Of a DNA stretch of 64,000 nucleotides, positions 24,427 through 33,115 are shown piece by piece. The stretch lies in the NCBI RefSeq assembly GCF_900111125.1, contig NZ_FOGE01000010.1, forward strand, positions 96,407-160,406. The letters are read 5' to 3'. Made by a program: the position numbers and the translations under genes. Each line of letters opens with the position of its first letter. Positions within the stretch are counted from its first letter, which is position 1. Under the pieces are notes generated by a model. The model searched no databases. It had not been told where the DNA came from and was given only the letters and a program-made list of their open reading frames with translations. Source of the DNA: Sphingobium sp. YR768. Lineage in GTDB: Bacteria > Pseudomonadota > Alphaproteobacteria > Sphingomonadales > Sphingomonadaceae.

Positions 24427-25149
24427 TCAGTTCGCCTTCTTGGCATCCGCGCCGAGCAAGGCGGTCAGACGATCGCGTTCGGCCTTGCTCAAATCATTAT
24501 AGGTGCGCGGTTTCGGCAGTTTCGCGAGTTCGGCTTCGGACGATTTCAGAATGTCCGGCATGGCCCGCATCATATCGGGCATGATCTTCTGCATGCGGCC
24601 GATATAGTGCGGATCGGTCGCCAGCTCCATGAAGCCCGCCCCGAACTTGCCGCCGGTCGGAGTCTTCAGAAAGGCTGCGATCTGGTCCAGTTCGGCCGCA
24701 TCATAGCGGTGGGCAAAGGCTTCGGCCATGCCTTCCCGCATATCCGGTTCGTACCGGCCCATGAAGCGACCCATTGCCGGCATCATGGTGTTGACGATCA
24801 CGTCCATCCGCTTGCGGAAATTGGGATCGATGATCGCCATCATCTGCTCGATCGTGGCCTCGCCCAGACTGTCCGCTTGTTCCGGGTCCATCCCGCCGAC
24901 CTTCAGGAATTCGCGGATCGGCATCTTGGTCATGCCGTCCATCATCGGGCCGATCATCTTCTGCATCATCGGCCCCATCATCCGTTCCATAGTGCCGTTC
25001 GGCAGGATGATGGCGGCGATGGGTTGCGCCTTGGCCAGCAGCGTCGGATCGACCGATGCCGTGGCTTCGGCCTGCGCGCCGACCGGCTGCGCCTGTGCCG
25101 CGACCGGAGCCGCCAGCAGGAGCAGGGATAGGATAGCGGCGCGCATCAC
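24427..25149 (-). CDS. Secreted DUF2059-like protein between gltD and gltB
   Basis: The 240-residue protein has a signal peptide (MMRAAILSLLLLAAPVAAQAQ, cleavage after AQA). A Met-rich helical domain follows, with repeated MMGPMMQKMIGPMMDGM-like segments and the RYDAAELDQIAAFLKTPTG sequence typical of DUF2059. The function of the family is unknown; a periplasmic location is expected. Its start overlaps the gltD stop by 4 bp, so it is translationally coupled to a nitrogen-assimilation enzyme although it is an exported protein. Confidence 0.8.
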   Translation of the reverse strand: MMRAAILSLLLLAAPVAAQAQPVGAQAEATASVDPTLLAKAQPIAAIILPNGTMERMMGPMMQKMIGPMMDGMTKMPIREFLKVGGMDPEQADSLGEATIEQMMAIIDPNFRKRMDVIVNTMMPAMGRFMGRYEPDMREGMAEAFAHRYDAAELDQIAAFLKTPTGGKFGAGFMELATDPHYIGRMQKIMPDMMRAMPDILKSSEAELAKLPKPRTYNDLSKAERDRLTALLGADAKKAN

Positions 25150-26591
25150 GCCGCGACCTTCTCGCCAGCCTTTGCCTTGGCTTTCAGATAGCGGTGCATA
25201 TGGTCGGTCACGTCGCGGCCGTCGCGGATCGCCCAGACGACCAACGATGCGCCGCGCACGATGTCGCCCGCCGCGAACACGCCGTCCATGCTGGTCATCA
25301 TCGTCTTGTGATCGACGCGCAGCGTGCCCCAGCGGGTGACGGACAGGTCTTCCGCACCGAACAGGCGGGGCAGTTCTTCCGGGTCATAACCCAGCGCCTT
25401 GATGACGAGATCGGCCTCCAGCGTATGTTCGCTGCCCGGATCGGGTTCGGGCGCGCGGCGGCCCGAAGCATCAGGCTGACCCAGACGCATCTTCGTCACC
25501 TTGACGCCAGTGACATGCTCCGTGCCTTCGAACGCGATCGGCGCGGTCAGCCAGACGAACTCGACGCCTTCTTCCTCGGCATTGGCGACTTCGCGCTGCG
25601 ATCCGGGCATATTTTCCCGGTCGCGGCGATAGAGGCACTTCACCGACTTCGCGCCCTGGCGGATTGCGGTGCGCACGCAGTCCATCGCGGTGTCGCCACC
25701 GCCGATGACGACGACATTCTTGCCCGTGGCGAGCAACGTGCCATCCTCATGCTCCGGCACGGCATCGCCAAATCCGGCCTTGTTGGACGCGGTCAGATAA
25801 TCGAGCGCCTTGACCACGCCCGGTGCGCCGACGCCTGGCGCCTTGATATCGCGCGGCTTGTACACGCCCGTCGCGATCAGGATCGCGTCATGCTTCTCGC
25901 GCAACTGCTCCATCGTGGCGTCGCGGCCGACCTCGAAGCTTTCATGGAAGACGATGCCGCCGTCCTTCAGGCGCTGGACGCGGCGCATGACGACGTCCTT
26001 CTCCAGCTTGAAGCCGGGGATGCCATAGATCAGCAGCCCGCCGGCCCGATCGTGCCGATCATAGACATGCACGTCATAGCCAGCCACGCGTAGATATTCT
26101 GCGGTGGTCAGGCCCGCCGGACCTGCGCCGATCACGCCGATCGACTGGCCGCGCGGCTTGCCGGGGACCAAAGGTTCGACCCAGCCTTCCTTCCAGGCGG
26201 TGTCGGTGATGTATTTCTCGACGCTACCGATGGTGACGGAACCATGGCCGGAAAATTCGATGACGCAGTTGCCCTCGCACAGCCGGTCCTGCGGGCAGAT
26301 GCGGCCGCAGATTTCCGGCATGGTGCTGGTCAGGTTCGACAGTTCATAGGCTTCGCGCAGGCGCCCTTCGGCGGTCAGGCGCAGCCAGTCGGGGATATGA
26401 TTGTGCAGCGGGCAGTGGGTCGAACAATAGGGCACGCCGCATTGCGAGCAACGCGATGCCTGTTCCTCGGCTTTGTCCAGAATGAAGGACTTGCTGATTT
26501 CCAGAAAGTCATCGGCGCGATCATCGGCCGCGCGCTTTTCCGGGTAGGCCTGCGCCTTGCCCACGAATTTCAGCATCGGATTGTCGCCCAT
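25146..26591 (-). CDS. gltD: Glutamate synthase small subunit
   Basis: GltD passes electrons from NADPH through FAD and iron-sulphur clusters to GltB. The 481-residue protein starts with cysteines for the clusters (CSQCGVPYCSTHCPLHNHIP, then CGRICPQDRLCEGNC). It has the FAD-binding GAGPAGLTTAEYL and the NADPH-binding GGGDTAMDCVR. Usually gltB precedes gltD; here gltD comes first and a DUF2059 gene lies between. A terminator-like hairpin sits 41 bp upstream, so a promoter between uppP and gltD or readthrough must drive it. Confidence 0.96.
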   Translation of the reverse strand: MGDNPMLKFVGKAQAYPEKRAADDRADDFLEISKSFILDKAEEQASRCSQCGVPYCSTHCPLHNHIPDWLRLTAEGRLREAYELSNLTSTMPEICGRICPQDRLCEGNCVIEFSGHGSVTIGSVEKYITDTAWKEGWVEPLVPGKPRGQSIGVIGAGPAGLTTAEYLRVAGYDVHVYDRHDRAGGLLIYGIPGFKLEKDVVMRRVQRLKDGGIVFHESFEVGRDATMEQLREKHDAILIATGVYKPRDIKAPGVGAPGVVKALDYLTASNKAGFGDAVPEHEDGTLLATGKNVVVIGGGDTAMDCVRTAIRQGAKSVKCLYRRDRENMPGSQREVANAEEEGVEFVWLTAPIAFEGTEHVTGVKVTKMRLGQPDASGRRAPEPDPGSEHTLEADLVIKALGYDPEELPRLFGAEDLSVTRWGTLRVDHKTMMTSMDGVFAAGDIVRGASLVVWAIRDGRDVTDHMHRYLKAKAKAGEKVAA

Positions 26592-26631
26592 TACCCTGTC
26601 CCTGCCTATGTTGCTGAAGCGCGCATAGCAT

Positions 26632-26653
26632 AAAAACCCACGGAGTCACGTGG
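26632..26653 (-). terminator. Short hairpin with T-run between uppP and gltD
   Basis: On the minus strand CCACG, a 6-base loop and CGTGG are followed by GGTTTTTA. The stem is only 5 bp, so the call is moderate. It lies 100 bp after the uppP stop and before gltD, so it could end uppP transcripts or act as an attenuator in the gltD leader. Confidence 0.45.
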
Positions 26654-26659
26654 ATTCTG

Positions 26660-26756
26660 GCATATAGGACAGTTATAATGACCTATTATATAGCTGTTTT
26701 TGCCTTTTTTGAGAATGGATCGCAAATAATGCCAGTTTATTAGGTCCGTATCGGAA
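26660..26756 (-). promoter_or_regulatory. AT-rich probable promoter region of the gltD operon
   Basis: This spacer is distinctly AT-rich compared with its surroundings and contains a minus-strand TATAAT (26690 down to 26685). No matching -35 box at the right distance is obvious. If the TATAAT is a -10 box, the transcript would start near 26678 and include the hairpin at 26632-26653 in its leader. Confidence 0.35.
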
Positions 26757-27566
26757 CTATCTGGCCGTGAGCCAGATGAGCGCGGCGATGCCTGCGATGA
26801 TTCGATACCAGGCGAAGGGGGCGAAGCCATGTTTCGACACCAGGCCGACGAACCATTTGATGACCAGCAGCGCCACGATGAAGGCGACGACAAAGCCCAG
26901 CGCGATACTGTCCCAGCCCACGGCCGCGCTGGTAATCTGGTCGCCCTTCTTGAGCAGTTCCAGCGTCGTCGCGCCCAGCATGGTCGGGATGGCGAGGAAG
27001 AAGCTGAATTCGGCCGCCGTGCGTCGTTCCACGCCCAGTGTCAGCGCGCCCATGATCGTCGCGCCCGAACGGCTGACGCCGGGGATCATCGCGATACACT
27101 GGATCAGGCCGATGCCGATCACGCGCAGCACGGGAATATCGGCAATGCCGTGGAAACGCTGTTCCTTTACCGCCCGTTCGATCAGCAAAATGGCGATGCC
27201 GCCGACGATCAGCGCCCAGGCGACGACCTTGGGAGCGCCGAGCAGCATTTCGACATAGTCATGCACCGCAAGCCCGATGACGGCCGCAGGAATGAAGGCG
27301 ATGATGAGGTTGCGCAGGAAGCGCCAGCTTGTCGGCTCGCGCCGCAACAGGCCCATGCCGACCGCCCAGAAGGTGCGCCAGTAAAGCACCACCACCGCCA
27401 GGATCGCGCCAAGCTGGATCACGACGTTGAACATCGCCCAGGTGGCGGCGTCATAGCCCAGCAATTCGCTCGCCAGGATCAGATGGCCGGTCGAGGAGAC
27501 GGGCAGAAATTCGGTCAGCCCTTCGACGATGCCCAGCAGGATGACGGTCAGATAATGGAGGTCCAT
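26757..27566 (-). CDS. uppP: Undecaprenyl-diphosphatase
   Basis: UppP (BacA) recycles the lipid carrier of peptidoglycan by removing one phosphate from undecaprenyl diphosphate. The 269-residue, very hydrophobic protein carries the two family motifs EFLPVSSTGHL (near residue 18) and PGVSRSGATI. The length and the predicted seven to eight membrane helices are normal. It follows a strong terminator of the NDUFA9-like gene, so it should have its own promoter. Confidence 0.96.
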   Translation of the reverse strand: MDLHYLTVILLGIVEGLTEFLPVSSTGHLILASELLGYDAATWAMFNVVIQLGAILAVVVLYWRTFWAVGMGLLRREPTSWRFLRNLIIAFIPAAVIGLAVHDYVEMLLGAPKVVAWALIVGGIAILLIERAVKEQRFHGIADIPVLRVIGIGLIQCIAMIPGVSRSGATIMGALTLGVERRTAAEFSFFLAIPTMLGATTLELLKKGDQITSAAVGWDSIALGFVVAFIVALLVIKWFVGLVSKHGFAPFAWYRIIAGIAALIWLTAR

Positions 27567-27589
27567 GGATGGTCCCTAATGTCCTGGCA

Positions 27590-27617
27590 TAAAAAACCTC
27601 CCCGGTTTGCGGGGAGG
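27590..27617 (-). terminator. Rho-independent terminator after the NDUFA9-like gene
   Basis: On the minus strand CCTCCCCG, a 5-base loop and CGGGGAGG are followed by six T. The 8-bp GC-rich stem and T-run are textbook. It separates the NDUFA9-like gene from uppP. Confidence 0.9.
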
Positions 27618-27627
27618 GGCATGAAAA

Positions 27628-27653
27628 GCGGGGCAGCGTGATGCGTGCCCCGC
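27628..27653. repeat. Second hairpin next to the terminator
   Basis: GCGGGGCA (27628-27635) and TGCCCCGC (27646-27653) form a perfect 8-bp stem around a 10-base loop, right beside the terminator and just after the NDUFA9-like stop codon. It may protect the 3' end of the message or assist termination. Confidence 0.6.
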
Positions 27654-27674
27654 CCTGTCATTTTCGGTTGCAGT

Positions 27675-28601
27675 TCAGGCGCTCGCCCGGCCGGCAAAGC
27701 GGCCGTGGCGGCGATAACGCACCATCCACTTGTCGGCGACCGCGCCCATCGGCGTCGGGGCGACGCCCAGCGCCTCCAGTCCTTCCGAGCCTGCCGTCGC
27801 GACATTGTCACGACCCAGCATGGCAAGCTGGTCGCGGGTGATGGGGCCGCCTGGCAGCAGCGTCAGCAGCGTGGCGAAACCATTGGGCACTTCCACTAGA
27901 GGCTTGTCGCGACCGATCGCCTTGGCGATCCAGGCGTTGATCTCCTTCATGCTCAGCACTTGCGGACCGGCGACTTCATAGGTCTTGCCGCCGAAAACGC
28001 CCGGCTGTTCGGCCGCATTGGCGATCGCCTGCGCCACATCGGCGACATAGACGGGCTGGAACTTGGTCGCCGCGCCGATCACCGGGATCACCGGCGCGGA
28101 GCCGATGATCTGGGCGAAGCGGTTGAGGAACTGGTCTTCCGCGCCGAAGATGATCGAGGGACGCAGGATGGTCGCGGTCGGGAAGGCGGCCTTGACCGCG
28201 GCCTCGCCAGCCGCCTTCGACCGGCCATAGGCCGACGGGCTGTTCGCGTCCGCGCCGATCGCCGAGATATGGACCAGCGCCTTCACGCCGGCGGCTGCCG
28301 CGGCCTGCGCGACATTGGCGGCGCCTTCATGCTGGACCGCGTCGAAATCGCCCGACAGGATGCCGACCAGATTGATGACGATGTCGCTGCCCGCAATGGC
28401 GCGGGCGACGGTCGCAGGCTTGCGGATGTCGGCGCCCACGAACTGGCTCTGGCCCAGATTGCCGAGCGACTTCACCTTGACCGCGACGGCCAGGTCGCGC
28501 TGGGCGATCCGCACCCGCGCGCCGCGCGCCATCAGCGCCTGCGCAACCTGCCGGCCTAGAAAGCCGCCGCCGCCGAAGATCGTAACCAGACTGTCCTTCA
28601 T
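27675..28601 (-). CDS. NAD(P)-binding protein of the complex I NDUFA9 / atypical SDR type
   Basis: This 308-residue protein opens with the nucleotide-binding TIFGGGGFLGRQVAQAL (glycines near residues 9-14). It continues with VINLVGILSG, a YGRSKAAGE active-site-like segment and FQPVYVADVAQAI. Related proteins are accessory subunits of complex I or epimerase-like enzymes; their reaction in bacteria is not settled. The ATG at 28601 was chosen because the Rossmann strand should start within a few residues; the longer frame from 28676 adds 25 unrelated residues. Confidence 0.85.
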   Translation of the reverse strand: MKDSLVTIFGGGGFLGRQVAQALMARGARVRIAQRDLAVAVKVKSLGNLGQSQFVGADIRKPATVARAIAGSDIVINLVGILSGDFDAVQHEGAANVAQAAAAAGVKALVHISAIGADANSPSAYGRSKAAGEAAVKAAFPTATILRPSIIFGAEDQFLNRFAQIIGSAPVIPVIGAATKFQPVYVADVAQAIANAAEQPGVFGGKTYEVAGPQVLSMKEINAWIAKAIGRDKPLVEVPNGFATLLTLLPGGPITRDQLAMLGRDNVATAGSEGLEALGVAPTPMGAVADKWMVRYRRHGRFAGRASA

Positions 28602-28703
28602 CACGCGCGTCCCATGTTCATCGATAAGGGGAATGACTCTGCCAATCCCCTTGCAACTTCCGCCGCGCGCTGACAACCGCCCGCACGCTGCACGGTCCGC
28701 TTT

Positions 28704-29282
28704 TTAGCCGATCCAGCCCTGCAAGTCAGCGAGCATCCACAGGCCCAGACCCAGGAAAAGCAGCGCAGCGCCGACCTGCAAGGCGCGCATCGGCACCTTG
28801 CGCCCCAGCGCTTCGCCGAACAGCACGGCCGGCACATTGGCCAGCATCATGCCCAGCGTCGTGCCGGCGGTGACGGCGATCAGATTGTCGAACCGCGCGC
28901 CCAGCGCCACGGTCGCGACCTGCGTCTTGTCACCCATCTCCACCAGGAAGAAGGCGATCAGTGTGGTCATGAATACGCCGGCCTTCGACGGTGCCTTGAG
29001 CGGGGCATTTTCGTCGATCTTGTCGGGGACCAGCGTCCAGGCGGCCATGGCGATGAAGGAGGCGGCAACCGCATAGCGGAACCAGCCCTGCGTCAGCACG
29101 CCCGCGATCGAATGGCCGACCAGCGCGGCGAGGAAATGATTGGCGAGCGTCGCAAATAATATGCCCAGGATGATCGGCACCGGCTTCCTGAAGCGGGTGG
29201 CGAGCAGCATGGCGAGCAACTGCGTCTTGTCGCCCATTTCGGCGAGCGCGACCAAAGCGGCGGAGGTAAGAAGAGCTTCCAT
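28704..29282 (-). CDS. GDT1/TMEM165 (UPF0016) family manganese exporter
   Basis: This 192-residue membrane protein consists of two repeats, each with the family signature EMGDKTQ (near residue 15 and again in FLVEMGDKTQVATVALG). Bacterial members export Mn2+. The start at 29282 (MEALLTSAALVALAEMGD) places the first signature as in the family. The longer frame from 29426 would read through the riboswitch. The upstream Mn-sensing riboswitch supports manganese export as the role. Confidence 0.93.
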   Translation of the reverse strand: MEALLTSAALVALAEMGDKTQLLAMLLATRFRKPVPIILGILFATLANHFLAALVGHSIAGVLTQGWFRYAVAASFIAMAAWTLVPDKIDENAPLKAPSKAGVFMTTLIAFFLVEMGDKTQVATVALGARFDNLIAVTAGTTLGMMLANVPAVLFGEALGRKVPMRALQVGAALLFLGLGLWMLADLQGWIG

Positions 29283-29370
29283 CTGACTGTTCCGGGGCCG
29301 GGCGAAGATTGACAGACACAATGCCACCGTCGCTTCCCGCCCGGCCGGACAGAAAAGCGCCGATGCCATT

Positions 29371-29482
29371 GGTCTCGCCCGATGCAGCCTTTGGCTGCTT
29401 CCCATACGCCATGACCTCTCGGCCAAATATGTTGACGTATGGCCCGTTCCGGCAATCGGAACGGCTGGCTACTCCCCAGATG
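29371..29482 (-). promoter_or_regulatory. yybP-ykoY manganese riboswitch upstream of the GDT1-family gene
   Basis: The minus strand carries the conserved parts in order: GGGGAGTAG (29477 to 29469), a hairpin CCGTTCCGATTGCCGGAACGG, then TCAACATA with a following GGCC, a further hairpin around GCAGCCAAAGGCTGC, and the closing GGGCGAGACC ending at 29371. These match the known yybP-ykoY aptamer, which binds Mn2+ and commonly precedes UPF0016 exporters. About 88 bp remain to the start codon as an expression platform. No computed covariance score is available. Confidence 0.87.
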
Positions 29483-29523
29483 ACGCGCTAGCCTCTAGAC
29501 GAGGCAGGCGGGGAAGGCAAGCC

Positions 29524-29937
29524 ATGGCGCAGGCGAACAAGACGGTCGAGACGGACGCAGCGGTCGAGGATTTTCTGGCGCGGGTCGAACCGGCAGAGCG
29601 GCAGACGGATGGCCGGACGGTCACAGCGCTTATGGCGCGCCTGTCGGGCGAGGCGGCGGCCATGTGGGGGCCGAGTATCATCGGTTTTGGTCGCTATCAT
29701 TATCGCTATGACAGCGGGCGGGAAGGCGACATGTGCCGGATCGGCTTTTCGCCGCGCAAAGCGGAACTGGTCTTCTATCTGGCGGGACTGGAAGATGATG
29801 ATTTAGCGCTGCTGGGCAAGTATCGCCGTGGGAAAGGCTGCCTTTATGTCAAGCGGCTGGCAGGCGTCGACATGGCGGTATTGGAAGCGCTGATCGTCAG
29901 GAGCATCGCCCATATGGATAAGGTCTATCCGCAATGA
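29524..29937 (+). CDS. DUF1801 family protein
   Basis: This small soluble protein of 137 residues has the DUF1801 look: a helical start, then IIGFGRYHYRYDSGREGDMCRIGFSPRKAELVFYL, and a C-terminal IAHMDKVYP. The biochemical role of the family is unknown. It is divergent from the riboswitch-controlled exporter and its stop overlaps the amidase start by 4 bp. Confidence 0.85.
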   Translation: MAQANKTVETDAAVEDFLARVEPAERQTDGRTVTALMARLSGEAAAMWGPSIIGFGRYHYRYDSGREGDMCRIGFSPRKAELVFYLAGLEDDDLALLGKYRRGKGCLYVKRLAGVDMAVLEALIVRSIAHMDKVYPQ

Positions 29938-31508
29938 AGTGTCTGCTGCCGATCCTTGCCCTGCTGCTGATCGCATCGCCCGTGCAGGCGCAGGTGGAGG
30001 AGGCGACGATCGCCTCCCTGTCCGCCGATCTGGCCAGCGGACGGACGAGCAGCGAGAAGATGGTGCGGGCCTATCTCAAACGCATCGCCGCGATGGACCG
30101 CAAGGGGCCACGGCTCAACAGCATCATCACGCTCAATCCGCAGGCGATTGCACAGGCACGCGCGCTGGATGCGGAACGGCGTGCGGGCAAGCTGCGCGGG
30201 CCGCTCCATGGCGTGCCGATCCTGCTCAAGGATAATATCGAGGTGGCGGGCATGCCGACGACCGTCGGATCGCTCGCGCTCGCCCGCAACGATCCGGGCC
30301 GGGATTCGCCCGTGGCTGCCGCGCTGAAAGCGAAGGGCGCGATCATTCTGGGCAAGACCAACCTGTCCGAATGGGCCAATTTCCGGTCGGAACGGTCAAT
30401 GAGCGGATGGAGCGCGGTCGGTGGCCTCACCCGCAATCCCTATGCGCTCGATCGCACCACCTGTGGCTCCTCCAGCGGATCGGGGGCGGCGGTGGCGGCC
30501 GGCTTCGCGCCCGGCGCGATCGGCAGCGAGACGAACGGGTCGGTCATCTGCCCGTCATCGATGATGGGTCTTGTTGGGCTGAAGCCCACGATCGGCCTGA
30601 TCCCGCGCACCCATATCGTGCCGATCAGCCACAGCCAGGACACGGCCGGGCCAATGGCGCGCAGCGTGCGCGACGTCGCGATCCTGTTGTCTGCTCTCAT
30701 CGCCAGCGATCCCGGCGATCCGGCCACCGCTGACGCCATGGCCCATGCAAAGGATTATGCCGCCGCGCTCGACCCGGCAAAGATCAGGGACATGCGCATC
30801 GGCGTGCTGCGCGGCGGGGCACAGCCGGAATTGCTGGCCCGCTATGAGACGGCGCTGGCCGTGCTCAAGGGGCTGGGCGCGACGCTGGTCGAGGTGAAGA
30901 AGCCCGCGATGGAGGGCATGTCCGCCGCCAGCTACGACGTGCTGCAATATGAGTTCAAGGCGGACCTGAACGCCTATCTGGCGACGACCCGCGCCGATCA
31001 GGTGCAGGTCCGGACGCTGGAGGATCTGATCGCCTTCGACACCGCCCATGCCGATCGGGAAATGCCGCTGTTCGGGCAGGAGATTTTTGCGATGGCGCAG
31101 GCCAAGGCGGGGTTGGACGATGCAGCGTACAAGGCAGCACGGGAGAAATCGCTGCGGCTGGCCGGACGGGAAGGGATCGACGCCATGCTGGCCGACAACC
31201 GCGCTGACCTGCTGGTGACGATCAGCTACGGCCCGGCCTGGCCGTCCGATACGGTGTGGGGCGATCAATATGAGGGGCCGGGCGGATCGACCGGCCCGGC
31301 GGCGATTGCGGGCTATACGCATCTGACCGTGCCGATGGGGTTGGTGCGCGACCTGCCGGTGGGGCTGAGCTTTATCGGTACGGCCTATGCCGAACAGACA
31401 TTGCTGGATGCAGGGCTGGCCTATGAACAGGCGTCGGGCATCCATGTCAGGCCCTCCTTCCGCCCGACCGCCGATACCGGCCCGGAACTGGAAGGCCATC
31501 TTCCCTGA
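29934..31508 (+). CDS. Secreted amidase of the amidase-signature family
   Basis: This 524-residue protein has a signal peptide (LLPILALLLIASPVQAQ). The amidase-signature core carries the Ser-Ser-Lys triad: the Lys in GVPILLKDNIE, the Gly/Ser-rich CGSSSGSGAAVAAG and the second Ser in SQDTAGPMARS. Such enzymes hydrolyse amides; the substrate cannot be read from sequence. Export to the periplasm is unusual compared with GatA-like relatives but known for secreted amidases. The ATG overlaps the DUF1801 stop (ATGA). Confidence 0.9.
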   Translation: MKCLLPILALLLIASPVQAQVEEATIASLSADLASGRTSSEKMVRAYLKRIAAMDRKGPRLNSIITLNPQAIAQARALDAERRAGKLRGPLHGVPILLKDNIEVAGMPTTVGSLALARNDPGRDSPVAAALKAKGAIILGKTNLSEWANFRSERSMSGWSAVGGLTRNPYALDRTTCGSSSGSGAAVAAGFAPGAIGSETNGSVICPSSMMGLVGLKPTIGLIPRTHIVPISHSQDTAGPMARSVRDVAILLSALIASDPGDPATADAMAHAKDYAAALDPAKIRDMRIGVLRGGAQPELLARYETALAVLKGLGATLVEVKKPAMEGMSAASYDVLQYEFKADLNAYLATTRADQVQVRTLEDLIAFDTAHADREMPLFGQEIFAMAQAKAGLDDAAYKAAREKSLRLAGREGIDAMLADNRADLLVTISYGPAWPSDTVWGDQYEGPGGSTGPAAIAGYTHLTVPMGLVRDLPVGLSFIGTAYAEQTLLDAGLAYEQASGIHVRPSFRPTADTGPELEGHLP

Positions 31509-31525
31509 TTTTTACGGCCCGATTC

Positions 31526-31927
31526 TTACGGTTCGCCGTTGCTTTCCTGCATCCGCCGTTCGGCGAACCATTGTTGCAGCATCTGGGCGGTACAGCCGGT
31601 AAAGCCGTTGCTGCCGATGACCGAACAACTGTTGGGCAGGGTCTGGCGCTGCGTCTGTTCCATCGTCGCCACCTGGCTGCCCCAGCCCGGACCACCGACG
31701 GGTTCGGGCTTTTCGCGCAGCTTCTTGGGGATGCGATAACGTTCGGATTCGGGCTTGCGCGCGCATACGACAATCTCGTCTCCCTTGCTCTCTGGGCAAG
31801 GGTCGTCGCCATAGACCAGCAGGTTGATGATGCGATCCGGCGGCGGCTCGGGCTGCGCGAGCGCGGGCGCGGGGAGCATCGGGATCAGCAAGGCGCCGAT
31901 CAGGGGAAGCACGACAGAGCGTCGCAT
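31526..31927 (-). CDS. Exported hypothetical protein, paralogue A of a tandem pair
   Basis: This 133-residue protein has a signal peptide (VVLPLIGALLIPMLPAPALAQ) followed by LLVYGDDPCPESKGDEIVVC and ARKPESERYRIPKKLR. The same block occurs in the next upstream gene, so the two are paralogues. Cysteines come in pairs (CP..., VVC; SCSVIGSNGFTGC), suggesting disulphides in the periplasm. GAAGGA lies 7 bp before the chosen ATG at 31927. No function is known to me. Confidence 0.7.
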   Translation of the reverse strand: MRRSVVLPLIGALLIPMLPAPALAQPEPPPDRIINLLVYGDDPCPESKGDEIVVCARKPESERYRIPKKLREKPEPVGGPGWGSQVATMEQTQRQTLPNSCSVIGSNGFTGCTAQMLQQWFAERRMQESNGEP

Positions 31928-32016
31928 AGAAATATCCTTCATATCCCCTGTCGAATGCCGGGTGCGCCCCGCGCCCGGCGATTCAAGGCGAAGACGCCAC
32001 CGGCGTTCCCGAACCG

Positions 32017-32547
32017 TCATGGCTGGGGCGGCGTGCCCTTTTGCTCCTGCTCGGCCTTTTCTTCCGCCTTCACCCGCTCTTCGATCGCCTTGCTGTCGGC
32101 ATCGATCGTGGACAGGCGCTTGGCGCGCTCCGCTTCGACCAGATCCTTCCAGCTGGCATTGTCCGCCGCCTGTCGTTCCGCCTTGGCAAGGCGGGCGAGC
32201 TGGGTGAAGCAGCCGGTGGTGCCGCCCGCGCCCACGGGCGAGCAGCTTTCCGTGCCGCTGGCGCCGACATATTCCATCGACCGCACCCGTTCACCCCAGG
32301 CCTGATGGCTGGGCATGTTGGGGTCGCCACGCAAAGGTTCGGGGATGCGGTAACGCTCTTCCTCGCCCTTGCGCGCGCAGACGACGATATCGTCGCCCTT
32401 GCTCTGCGGGCAGGCGTCTTCGCCATAGACGATGACGATATTGACTTTTTCCGTCGTGCTGCTGGCCGGCTGCGCGATGGCGGGGACGGACGCGCCCAGC
32501 ATCATGCCCATGGTCAGGCTGCTGGCGATCATCGGAATCCTGTTCAT
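32017..32547 (-). CDS. Exported hypothetical protein, paralogue B of a tandem pair
   Basis: This 176-residue protein has a signal peptide ending AIAQ, then VYGEDACPQSKGDDIVVC and ARKGEEERYRIPEPLRGDP. A cysteine pair follows in CSPVGAGGTTGC. The extra length compared with paralogue A is a charged C-terminal helix (ERAKRLSTIDADSKAIEERV) that could form a coiled coil. An AAGGA precedes the ATG. It lies 13 bp after coq7 on the same strand, so it may share its transcript. Confidence 0.7.
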   Translation of the reverse strand: MNRIPMIASSLTMGMMLGASVPAIAQPASSTTEKVNIVIVYGEDACPQSKGDDIVVCARKGEEERYRIPEPLRGDPNMPSHQAWGERVRSMEYVGASGTESCSPVGAGGTTGCFTQLARLAKAERQAADNASWKDLVEAERAKRLSTIDADSKAIEERVKAEEKAEQEQKGTPPQP

Positions 32548-32560
32548 ATATCCGTCCTTA

Positions 32561-33115
32561 TCAGATGCGCTTCGACAGCGCGATGGCGGCGCGACAGCCC
32601 AGCCGGATCGCCCCATAGAGCAGGGGATAGGCCGGCACCTGCTCCGCGCCATGGGCGATGGCGGCTTCGCGATGCTCGACCTCCTCCGCCTGGAAATCCG
32701 CGATGGCGGTGGAGAGTTCCGGATCGTCCGATCCCAGCTGTTCCAGCTGGTCGGCATAATGCTGGTCGATTTCGGTTTCGATGGCGGCGGTGCAGGCCAT
32801 GGCGGCCCGTGGCCCCATCGCCGCCGTGACCGCGCCCAGCGCAAAGCCCGCGACATTCCAGATCGGCGCCAGCACCGTAGGGCGTACGCCGCGCCGGGCG
32901 ATCATCGCGTCGAAGGCGGCGCGATGCCGTTCCTCCTGCGCCGCCATGCCCGCGATCAGCCGGCCATAGGGGTGGCGATCGCCCATCACCGCCAACTGCC
33001 CGCCATAGATGCGCACGGCCCCGAACTCGCCCGCCTGATCGACGCGCACCATGGATGCGCGGTCGGCCGGGGTGGACCGCTTGCCGGGACGCGGAAAATC
33101 CTTTGCGGCGCTCAT
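32561..33115 (-). CDS. coq7: COQ7-type demethoxyubiquinone hydroxylase
   Basis: COQ7 hydroxylates the quinone ring in the penultimate steps of ubiquinone synthesis. The 184-residue protein has the di-iron ligands in the expected pattern: Glu in AGEFGAVRIY, ExxH in QEERHRAAF, Glu in ETEIDQHY and ExxH in EEVEHREAA. It is 4 bp overlapped with dsbB upstream. The two share the need for the quinone pool, since DsbB passes electrons to ubiquinone. Confidence 0.93.
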   Translation of the reverse strand: MSAAKDFPRPGKRSTPADRASMVRVDQAGEFGAVRIYGGQLAVMGDRHPYGRLIAGMAAQEERHRAAFDAMIARRGVRPTVLAPIWNVAGFALGAVTAAMGPRAAMACTAAIETEIDQHYADQLEQLGSDDPELSTAIADFQAEEVEHREAAIAHGAEQVPAYPLLYGAIRLGCRAAIALSKRI

